This document shows positions 40,701 through 53,100 of a stretch of DNA of 64,000 nucleotides, piece after piece. Origin of the DNA: Aphrophora alni. Its lineage: Eukaryota; Arthropoda; Insecta; Hemiptera; Aphrophoridae. Numbering within the stretch: the first letter of the stretch is position 1; every line of letters begins with the position of its first letter. The notes beneath the pieces were generated by a model. It searched no databases and was not told the DNA's origin. It worked only from the letters and a program-made list of their open reading frames with translations. The DNA is taken from positions 101,535,762 to 101,599,761 of the forward strand of contig OY740769.1 of the NCBI GenBank assembly GCA_963513935.1. Direction: 5' to 3'. A program made the position numbers and the translations under genes.

Positions 40701-42155
40701 TACGCTACTAATAGTAATAATTCTGAAAAATTTGCAACATTCTGAAAAATTTGAAACCGATATCTCAATTTGTTCTTTATTTATCTTTTTTGAAAGAAAA
40801 AAAAAATACAAACAGTAAACGATTAATTTTTGGACATATTTATACGAACGTTTTTTTATATTTTGATGTCCAGATTCCCACAGTCTGGCAGACTAATCGT
40901 GAAACAACCTGTATCAGTTCCCTCAAATTTGGGGGAGGGGGGGTAAAAAGAGCTGGTTCTAAGAATGGATCGAGTACTTCCGTAACCAGTAAAAGCGATT
41001 TGCAAAAGAAATTTCAAATAGGCGTCCGATTTTCAAATTTAAAAAAATAGTTTTTCGATAACTTTCTCACCTTTATCAGCGGAGTTTTTAATTTATTGTA
41101 ATCAAATTTAAGAAATAAGTTAGGTTTCACCTTTTAAATGTTATTGTTACTTAAATGGTAGGAAATGTTCAAAATGGTGATAATTTGAAATACGATTTTG
41201 GTAGTTCATTTTTCATGGGTCTATATAATAGCTCATTGTCAAAGTCGTTTAAAATATATTTTATTTTTTAAATCGCGTCTTTTCATGTTACTGTATCAGC
41301 TGTCAAAAATGTTAATATTCTCGCCCGCATGAAATATTTAAAGTTGTTATAAATTATATAAGATAATATGAATTAGATATGACCCTCCTTGCAGGCCTTG
41401 ATTCCATAGGGGCTGTCTATAGTCGTTAGCTATAAAAGATTAAGCGCGTTAATGAAATACTATGAATAATTTTATGAATTATCTATGACTTGTCCGAATC
41501 CAATGAAAGCTGCACAGTTGTGCCGGATATGTTTAGTTATAAATTATCTAATATTCTGTCCGATTAAAATTTATTGGCACTATAGGTCTGCAACAAGAAA
41601 AAGAACAGTGGAAATGGAGGCGTTGAAACCTGTCCTACACCACACTTGACAAGTGTAGCTGAATAGTGGACAGGTGGGAGAAATACGGAGTAATATGGTG
41701 GAAGGGGGCGCACAGAATTGTTCTTTTGTTTGTTGTAGATTTATAGCTGTTTAGTAATTTAACTGGATAACACATAAGAGCCTAGGTCTTCTAGATGGCT
41801 TAATGTGGGGTTAAGTATAGAGCTCCCGTCACCGTAATTCTAGTTTTCACATCCAGAATTAGCTAGTAATTCTAGTTTTCTACTTTACCCATGATTGTTA
41901 GGTTAACATCGTAACTTTTTAAGCCCTTCTGGCGATTAAACACGGGACCTCTCGTAGATATACATAGGTATGGAGAAAAAAAATGAATTTATCAATCAAA
42001 ACAAAACCATTTTTCCTTCCTCCGAATCAAATTTAATGGTTTTAATAAAATTCTGTTCTAATATAGTCCATCTCAAATAAAACTTTTAGTAGCCTAGCCA
42101 AATCTTCAAAAATGTCGATTCGGGAGTTCTTCTTTCTCCTTGACCCTTACAATGT

Positions 42156-42237
<82 letters not shown>

Positions 42238-45200
42238 TTTCCAATCCCGCTGTACTTTAATGGATATAAATTTTGTTTCATCTACTTTTTGGTGTGATCT
42301 TGTTCTTTCATCTTACCTATCTCTCGACCAACGTTCTCATAAGCATATGGTATTTGTGCAAGAAAGTTAGTGCAATATTTATACGTCGTTTATTTGACTT
42401 AAATGAGTTAAATTTCTTAATTAATTTTATAACCTTAAAACTATTTTTCAAAGAAAAATACATTTTGAATAGCTGTGCTCGTTTTGGCATTTGTGCAGTT
42501 TCTATTAAACCACCGCTGTGGCAATAGTCGAACTTTAGACATTGGAACGATAATGAGTAATACAAATAGAAAATACTTAGGTTGACTGAGTAGGTCGTTC
42601 AGTTTTCTAGATTGGTTAAGACAACATTCGGTTATAATCGTGTCAATAGAACATGAAAACTATATTGTGCTAACTTATTTAATGGAAAAAATATGTAGGC
42701 CTAACTGTATCCATTCGATTACAAACGTTGACACTAAATCGTCACGTCACTCAAAATGAGCAATTTACAGGATCGAGTAGGACCAAGGATATATTTAAAA
42801 CTCCGCTTGCTTTAAACGGCGCCATTGTGAAATTCTGAGACTATTTATTTTCAGTAACAATTTATATTCAACGATTAGTATAATGTTTTCCACCTTTGAC
42901 AAAACTCCAAAAAAATCCTGCTTTTAAAGTTATTTTGTGTAATTTTGAGGTTATGTTTCAAACAGTTTTTGTTTCTAGTAATAATTTTTTTATATCTTAG
43001 AAAACATTTTTGGTCATCTGGATGCAAGATTTTAAATCTGCTACGTTTAGGTTAAAAACAATTAGTATTGAAAAATCTGCTAAATTGTTATCAGTTAATT
43101 TATTGTCACTGCTAACTGTATTTTGTCGCTGTAGGGATTGGATAACGATTAGTAAAACGTTTTCCACCTTTGACAGAACCCCAACAAAAATTCCTGGTTC
43201 GAGACTTATTTTGTATAATTTTGAGGTTATGTTTCTAACAGTTCTTGTGTCTAGTAATAATTCTTCCTTTTTAAATCTTAGAAAACATTGTTGGTCATCT
43301 GGATGCAAGATTTATAATCTGCACAGAATATGGGAGGTTTTACTATATATACGTTTAGGTTAAGAAAAATTGTTATTGAAAATCTGTTGAATTTTTTGTA
43401 GGTTAATTTATTGTCACTGCTAAATGTATTTCGTCGTTGTAGGGATTGGAAAACGATTAGTAAAACTTTTTTTCACCTTTGACAGAACTCCAATAAACAT
43501 TCCGGATTCTAGAGTTATTTTGAATAATTTTGAGGTTATGTTTTAGTAATAATTCTTCTTTTTTGTATCTTAGAAAACATTGTTGGTCATCTGGATGCAA
43601 GATTTTGAATCTGCCACGTTTAGGTTAAGAAAAATTAGTATTGAAAAATCTGCTGAATTATTAGTTAATTTGTAGTTACTGCTAACTGTATTTGGTCGCT
43701 GTAGCTATTGGAAAAATCATCAGATGTATTCATTCTAAATACAGGTTCTCTTCCATCAAATCAAATATTGGTCAGATATTCTTTTATCGCGGTTATGTTT
43801 TAAGAAAATCCAATAGCAGCCCTAGGCTTTTACCTTACTCAGTCCAAGTATAGCAGCCATTTTACGTCATCAGCGGTTAGGCCTTTTTATATTTCTTAGA
43901 AAACTAACATCGAAGATAATTTACTTGTTTTGGAGAACTTTGATTGCTCCGTAGAACGTCTTAAACAGTTATCATGGAGTTGCGTCTGACATCATTACGT
44001 TATCAACTACCACATTTAATTGCTTTCTTCCGTTCGTTGGTTTAGTGTTGATTCTAGAAAAATGTTAAAGGTTTTAGAGGAAGATATTTGATGGATGAAA
44101 AAAGAAAAAAAAAAACATTGTCGTGGAAATATCCGTGTTTGGTTTTGAGGTCAGCCGTGATCAAACAGGTAGTTTTTGAAGTGATGTCTTACTGTACCCG
44201 AGTGTAGCCTGTCTATCTTGTCATCTGTGAAGTTCTCTGCAGCCCAAATGAATGGACAGATTTTGATGAAATTTGGGCTATTTTAGTCATATCTCGAAGC
44301 TTTATTTTTTATAATTCATGCTTTTCATCCCGTGAGACCAAAACTTGAAATTACGAGTTTCTTCAAATTGGTTCTAACGACTTTGTTGAAATATTTACTA
44401 GAATTTTAGGCTGTAAGGACCCAAATCTTACGTATATGCCGGTTCGGACACAAGGTGAACATTAATGTCCTAAATCATTATGCCAAATCACAAGCAAGAA
44501 GTTGATAAACTGATCCTTCTACAACTCAGCTCCCATAACACATACATAGGCAAACAAAAAAATAAACCACTTTTTCTTACGTAATTAAAATAGAAATATT
44601 AACAGGGAGATCGCGACGAATATAATTTTTGTTTTGTGATTGGGCACGAGAGAAAGTTGTTGCAATGTTTTTTTGAGTTCTTTATTTCAGATGATTTTTA
44701 TAAAAGGTTAACTTTACGCTAACAATTCTCAATAGTCATTTTTATTCTTAAAAAAAAACGCGCAATGTTTATATTGGTAGCCTTGCAGTACTTCACCCGT
44801 CATGTTCGTACTGTAAACCATTCTCATACAACTCATAGCTTACGAGCCCTCAGAGGCTCACTACGAGTGAATACGGGCTTGGCAATCCCGAGGTCCTAGC
44901 TAGATCGCCCCTTTTTACACGTAGTTTGGGTTAGATTTCTTTTTTTCCATTTCGTAGCTTACGGATTAATAGATGTTCAATGAGCACTGTGATGAATGTG
45001 GACAACTTAAAACACTGAAAAAGTTGTGAAACTTGTGGTAGGGGTTTCAATGTTTTAAGTTACGGATTAATGTATAATTAACTAAAATAACTTTACCTTT
45101 TATGGTACGTCTGACTATTCCTTTTTTGGGGTAAAAATCTTTATTTAAAAATTGGTCCCGGTTTCGGATTATTCATGTTTCTCGCCCATCTTCAGGTCAC

Positions 45201-47634
45201 AACACAAATCACAGAAAACACTTAACATAACAGTAATAAATTACTCCATACGAAGGTTGTTAGAATTCCAACACATTTATATATGTACGTCTGACAGGTT
45301 AGTCGAGAACAGGTCCTCTTTTTCATCTTTCCTATCTTGATAACTCTTGTTCTCTCCCGACTCTGACGTTATTAGAGTATTGAAGTTGGTACAATTTTTT
45401 TTAATCGCTTGAACGCTGCCATAGGCGCGACTCACGAGAATAAGTCTATTGTTATAAATGACGTCACCTTTTATGAAGAAAAAATTAAACGATAATCATT
45501 TGGTTGTTATCTGCTGTTCTATAAATTTCTCTAAAACCACAATAAAACCCTAACAACACAAAGACTGTATAGTTATGTTTATTCTCCATTTCAATAGCAC
45601 TGCTAAGTTACAAAAGATTCATTTGGGTCGCAGTGACAAAAGGGTAAATAGCCTCGGACCCCAAAAACTCTAACTGTCATCATCTTCACAGGTACAATAC
45701 ACACTAACCTTAATAACTACAATTACTACTGCAGCGAATGCGTTCCCCCCCCCCGTCACATGATCCCCTCGGCCAATCACAGTTGGGCTCGTCACACATG
45801 TCAATGGGCGTGGCAACTACAGTGCTCTAGTGGTTCATATATGATTAACTATTAGTGTTCGCTCAGGTCTTTAGGATTGTTTAAAATGTTTGTGGGTTAC
45901 TTCTGACGTTTGTACGTTCGTTTAGAAAAGTAATGGAAGGATTCCATAATAAATTACGTTCTTATAGAAATTACTTTATATGTTTGAAATGTAAATAATT
46001 AGCAAGACTTCCAAGCGGTCGTAGCCGCGGGCGCACCTAATAGAACGAGAAATCGATGTGTCAATGTTTTTGATACTTGCTTATTGACAGATATATATAT
46101 TTTCAAACTAGACTTGCTATTTCTAGAATCTACTGTTATTAATGTACTCAGAACAAGTTTGATTAGGTTAGTTATTCTTTTTGTCATTTTTATATTATCA
46201 CAAAATGACGTGTATCTGTTCATGATTCCATCCAGTAATACATCAAAGTGTGAAATTTTATTTTGGACTTCCAGGCCTCATTAAGTAAAATGTGAATGAT
46301 ATCAAACTTTGAAAATGAGTAAATATCTCCGTTCTGTTGCCAATCAAATTTCCAATATTAGGGTTGGTTATGAAGATACTTCTTAACAGTTATTTTTGCA
46401 AGTAATCTTTTAAAATCACTTTCCTTAGGTTCTCACTATGATGTGTACAGCCGTGGCAATCCCCACATACCCAGTTGTATCTACATTTTCCATGTAGTTA
46501 TGGGTTAGATCCCTTTCTTCCATCTTTCGTATCATGTCTCTCTTTACCATATTTATCTTCCAACCCTGACTATAGTATTCGAGGGCTAGAGAGGGGGGGG
46601 GGTCTTTATTTTATGGTCTTTCCTTCCTTTTTTTTAATAAGGCCAAGTAATTTTTCGTCCTTTGAACAACAAGGAAATACATATTGTGTACATATTTTGA
46701 TAAAAAATTATGTTAAACATGTTTTATCCTCTAAGGGGACAAGGAGTAACTTGTTTTTGGAATAGGGAAAGTACATTTTAAATGATGATTTGTGATATAA
46801 AATTTAGTTTAAAGTTCTTTTCTCTTTTTAATATACTGTCACAACGTATTAATAATTTTATACTCTAAAATAGATGCTTTAAAAGTAACAATAGTTGTTT
46901 TTCTTTGTCTTTGTTTAAAATATGATAACATTTTCAAGAACAAAATGTGGCTTATAATTTTATTTTATTTATTGATTATAAAGCCAAAAAACCTCTCCGT
47001 CATCATCGCCGTACAAAAGAAGGAAGAAAAGAGCGCGAAATAAATACCCTTCGAATATTCTAATAGCGACAGAGTCGGAAAAGAACAAGTGTATTTCAAG
47101 AGAGACCTGATGGGAAAGATGAAAAAAGGGATCTACCCTACGTCAGATTGAAAGATTCAGCTGGGTTCCTGAGACTCCCAAGCCCGTAACAACAATATTG
47201 AGCCCCATAGGTTTAGTTTATTTTATATTAAAAACCTCGTCACTTGCGTCTCCTAAAATCATCGGTGTTTTCGCGAAAACTTGACCCGGTTTTTATCAAA
47301 GATACTTTAACATTGAAATCCCTTCCGTGTTTTGACATGTTTACTTGAAACCAGTTTGCTTATTGCAGTGGGAGAACTGGTTTTATAATAGTCTCTTCAT
47401 ACGGTCAAGTTGCAGAAAGCGTTTTGCTTTAGTTTTACACATCATAACTATTTCATTTATTACTAATGGCGAGTTGTGATTTAAGAAATATTATAATACA
47501 TTAATAATTAATAATAATAGTCTATGTAATAGAGCCAGGGGAATTATACCGGCTGTTCAAAAAGTATAGGACTCCTTCCGTATTTTTTTAAAAGATGAAA
47601 GTTTGGAAATATCTTCGAATAAATAAAAGCTGTA

Positions 47635-47667
<33 letters not shown>

Positions 47668-50154
47668 AACCCTAAAAAGCAGGTCCTACATATCCAAAGA
47701 CATTCCCAAAGTTTCATTTCTTTTTAAATCCGTTCAAAAATTACGGAAGGGGTCCCATACTTTTGGAACACTCGGTATATTGATAAAAAATAAAACAGTG
47801 CAACAAATTACACAGATCACTCGTCATCCCCAAAACCTAAATCCAAATGAACCAAAACTAATCCCCGACAAAAATATCAGTTGGCAGTAAAAAAGTGAAA
47901 ATGAAGTTGGACGTCGGATTTGAAAAATATAAACAAGATCTAAACTTACTTTCCTCGTGCCATAAACGCGTTCTCAGCTTTAATATTTATGACTAAAATC
48001 GAGATTTTAATGACGGGGGTCAAAGTTCATTATTATTTTTTTGACAATTATTCCTCAACAGTAATATTTTTGACTTGTAATTTTGTCCACGAGTTTGGAT
48101 CATCAATGTTCAGATTTCACTAAAATTTGAAAGCAATCGGTGGAGGAGCCTTTTACCTCCATATTTACAGACCCTTGACAGATTTTAGTTTTTAACCACG
48201 ATAACTCTTGAACCGACATTCTTCGGTTCAAACAAATACTTCTTTGGACTACTTGATAAAGTAAAAATAGAAAAGTACAGAAATTTGAAAAGTACCGGTA
48301 TACTCAATATTAGAAATAGAAGTTCGTAAAACAAGGCAATTCGAAAGTAAATCAACAGGAATAAATTAATATTGATGTGAAACTGTCCTGTTGATTTGTT
48401 TTTCTAGGGATTTAAAGGCGAAAACGATTTCGGTCATCATCCCTTTACGATATATATAGAGGAGAAACGGTCACCTCGGTTGCGACCTGAGATTATCGTG
48501 GTTGAGATCTGGATTACGGTTTGGGATCCAACAGGCGAAATTGTAAATTAGACGTTCGGCAAGTGAAAATGGAAACCCAGACTTTCAGGAAGTTGAGTGT
48601 AGGACCCAGGCGAAGGGGGATCTGGAGCAACTGCTCACTATTTTCAGTTCGTGTTTATATATCGGTATCGATGTGGGGTATCCCGCTAGGCCGTTTAAAA
48701 TATTGTTATGTCGGATTCTAATTATTCTCTATTCCGACGGTATTACGGTGCAAAGGGCGTATGTGCAATGAGTTTGATAAGTTAATATGTAAGTACCTTT
48801 ATGCAAATGTTTATATATTAATTATCAAAGCTGGTTCCACGGTGTGCTGTTTGATTTGACAGGGTTAAGGCGGGTAAGTTATTATATTAAAGTGCTTGAG
48901 AGATCCTCGGCCAGTAGTGCTAAACATGGTGGCTAAGGTAGGCTAGCCCACTACTGCTTCCCATTACACATACAATAGAGGTTTGTAGGTCTCGAATAGT
49001 GAAGACCAACTCACTAGTTATAGGGGAGTACCGCTTAGAAAAGAACCTCGCACCGGTTTTGTCTCGCGCAGGTAGAACTGTGGTGGGAGAGGGAGAACTC
49101 GTGTTAGGCCAGACATACCCGCCCGCTGCTTCATTGCGTAGGGCTTAATATTTTCCTAACCTAACCTAGCCCACCTCTGTTCTCCATTACAATAGAGGCT
49201 TCTAGCTCTCGAATAGGAAAAACCAACTCACTATAGTTAGTACGGACGTGACACCAACCTCGAGGGTCCCAACTGTACATCGTGGGTTACATGCCTTTCT
49301 TTACTAACTCTTATTCTATTTCTACTTTGACCTTAGAGCGCTAGGGCCTTTATTTTATGTTCTTTTCTTCTTTTTTTTTATAAGGCGATGATGATTAAAA
49401 GTAAAACTCGAATAGGAAAGTTGAAAGGTATGAGTCTAACCCATGAATACAGGACGACAGCTGCAGAACTTATTTCCATATCGTACTCACTATAAGTGAG
49501 TTTGTGAAATGAGAATATCTACTGATTAAAATAATTTAAGATAATTTTCCAGAGTGTATGCAGAAATTTAGATTGTAAATTAAAGAGAAAAACAGAAATT
49601 TTTGTCAACTGAAATTGACTTCTAGAATGTTGGTTATGAAATCAAGTGAAAGTGTAAGTAATATGTGAAATGTGTAAGCTAAGGAAACAATTCTGACCAG
49701 CATAGAAACAAAGGTTAAGTTATGAACTCTGACCATCAGAAAAGTTTGGTTATCTTCGATACAGATTTTAAAGATAAAATGAGCTATTACGAGACGTTCT
49801 GACGAAAAATTATCCTGAAAAACAATTTCGTTAAATTTGAAAATCGGTCACCTTTTTGGAATTTACTGACCGATTTTTTGTGTTCATATTTTAAACTTAT
49901 TTTAGATTTTTCATAATTTATTCAGACATTTTCTATCATTCTTGTGTAAAAAAAAGAAGATTACACGGCGTTTCGAAAGTATTAATCAATTCTCCTAATC
50001 AAGTGAAAACATAGAGATAACAAATATGAACATAATTTCGTAGTGTAGAAACTCAAGCTATCTAATTTTAGTTTAAAACATAGCCCTAACATGTTTCTCA
50101 TGGTTTATTTCTTGAAAATGAGAATTCACCCGTACTCTCAAAAATCGTCTGTTA

Positions 50155-50198
<44 letters not shown>

Positions 50199-53100
50199 GG
50201 TGGCAAATGTTTGAATATTGTGTACTTTTTTCAATTAACTTGTTCAATGAGTTAGTAAAACCCTTTTGAAAAAAAAATCTTACATAGGCCTACTATATAC
50301 ATCATAAACAGTGAGCTATAAATGGTGTTTGGGTTGGATAAGTGGATATTTTGTAGCCTATGGTGTTACCAGTAGGGAGATCGCAATAACTAGAAAGGTT
50401 AAAAACCTAAAAACAGTTATAGATGGCATCTGTAGACAAGCGAAGGTTTATTGCTGTCTCAGGTTTGAATTTACAATCCCACTAAATAAATACTGAAAGG
50501 TTTTAATTTATCACTTCTTAAACAAGTTGACGTTATTACAGCGACATCTTTACGTTCTAATACTCTTATTTTATTTGTTTTATTATTTTTGTTTTGTTTT
50601 TGTTATTTGCTTTTTAAATGTAATGTTATTCAACATTTCATCTCGGTAACTTTTGTCATTCATTTGTCATTAAAAAAAAAAAAACTATGACGTCTATTTT
50701 AAAGATTTTTTTTTTTTAAACGTTTGGCGTCAGTCAAAGATATAGTTATATTTTTAATTGTTTTAATCTTAAAATAAATAACAATTTTAAGAAACTATAT
50801 TGCACTGACGTTAGGACCTAACTTCCATCTTTTTGATTCCGAAAACTAAATTTAAAAATAAATTAGGTGATTCAGATGAGGTCGTACCTCAGAGATAAAT
50901 GGCTCAACCTACTTCAACATCAGGTAGACATGAATAAAGAAAGTTAGTGAGGAGAAGGAATAGTCTAAAGAAGAACCAAAGTAGAGATGCGGATATTTTT
51001 GACGCGAAACCCTCAGGGAAACTTTAGTATTTACTTTTTTGGCAAACCCGAGGGGTTCTAGCTGGATACCTTTTTATTCGTGTAGTTTTTCTTTCATCTT
51101 TACTATCATGTCTCCTTGATCAACTTTTGTTCTTTTTCGACCCTGACACTATTAGAGTATTCGAGGGGTTAGGGGACTTTATTTTAAGTTATTTTCTTCC
51201 TTTTTTTAAGGCGATGATGACCGAGAGGTTTTTTGGTTGACAACAAGACAGTAAATATTAGACATGAAGTTGTTAGCGCAAGTGGTGTGGGAAAGAATAG
51301 AGGAAGCTATCGTCGATGAGGGATGGAAGTGACTGGCAATTATTAGGCTTAACGGATAAATCGAAAAAACTGAAGATATTTGCTTCGAAAATCATAAATT
51401 TAATTTGGAACAAGTAAGGATTAAACACTGGGGAATAAAACTATCGGACAATATTATCAGCGAAATAAACTATCGTGTAAATTATGACGTTATAGCTCCC
51501 GTTAATAAAAAAAAAAAAAATTAAAAATCGGGAATAAATATTCTTCTACTATAAATAAAGCTGAAATTTTGTCGCTTAGAACCCAAGTAGAAATAATGAC
51601 TCGATCACGCACTAAACTTTTGAAAGAAGAGGTATAATATTGTTGACTCACGATAAACGGTTAGGACTCTTTCCTTTGGCACTTACCCTTTAACAATCAG
51701 TGGTTTGCCGTTCTTTTTATAGTGTGTCAAGTGGTTTTTTTCTTTTCATGTTTGTATTTTGTCCTAGATATGATTACTCAGGCCTTGTTTTTGCTCTGAG
51801 TTCTTTTCTCAGATTATAGTTGTAGTTTCCAACATGATCTATCCTACTAGACTATGTTGGTGTTTTTCACTTTATGGTATTTTTAAGCTCTAGGTTTATA
51901 GTCATGAAACTTCCTGCATTTTTTTACTCTTTGCTGATTTTTTTTTCTATATCCAAAATGCGAGTTTTACACCCCTGTCACCATCATAGCCTAAAATACT
52001 TTTTACCTATGTCCTTCCGCTAGGGCTACCTGTTTCTGTTGGAGTTCTTAATAGACCGAAGATGAGTAGTCTTCTTCACTCCATTACTCCACAATACAAA
52101 ACGGTCATACTTTACCCATAACTGTCATGTTTAAATTTATTGTAAAATAAGTATTTCCAAGGAAAATATACAATTTTCATCAAATCTGCAGTTGACACTG
52201 TTTAATTTGGCACATCAATCACTAAAATTTGCCAAGAAATACGCAACTGGTAGACATTCCTTAGCGAATTAAATATATGATATTCATGTTTGTATTATTT
52301 GTTTCATTGTTAAATAACTAAACTTTTAAATATTGTATTACAATTTAGTACAGAATGCATACTATTGTGAACTGTAAATTTATACCCCATGCTATACAAT
52401 ATATTTATCAAATAATACTGAGCTTGTTAATTAATAAGGACTGATCTGATGATGACAGTTTTAATTGTCAAAACCGGTTATTGAATAGAGTTATTTCATG
52501 ATTGTGACGGATAAAAAAAAGTAATCAAACTTTTAATTTATTAAATAATCCTGTTGGAGAGAAATATAAAAATATTAAAAAAATTCCCATTTTCATCCAA
52601 TTTGTTAAAATTTAACCTCCAAATATTACAGACCCAACGTTGACGTATAGGTTGCTATGTCGCCAACTCAAAAATGTAAGTTCAGAAATTATTGGCTAAA
52701 AAAAAAAAAAAAAAAGAATTATGTGCGTCGTGATAAAAGTTTATAAATTCAAAATTTGGTTTGGGATTAATTTGGAAAATCCCAGAAAGCGCCGTGACAT
52801 TTGATTGGTTTTCGAAATTACTCAAGACCATAATTTTCTTTTACTTGCGGAATTTAATCGAAATCGTCACAGACAGTTTTGAGAAAATCTGTATTTTCAG
52901 CTTTATTGGTATTTGGTTTTGTAGGGAGAGTCCAGCTTAAGAAATGACTTGTACAACTACCCGATGTTATAAGTGAATTGTCAATTAATTACAGCTGTGT
53001 ATTGTATTTTAAAGTCATTAAACAATGCGTAAGTTTTCTGATTCATTGTATTTTCTGAGAATACAATCAGTCGTTTCAGTCAAATCACCTGGGAATACCA

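Noticed and set aside
42112..42370. Arg-Glu-rich frames
   Set aside because: Translation of a GA microsatellite.
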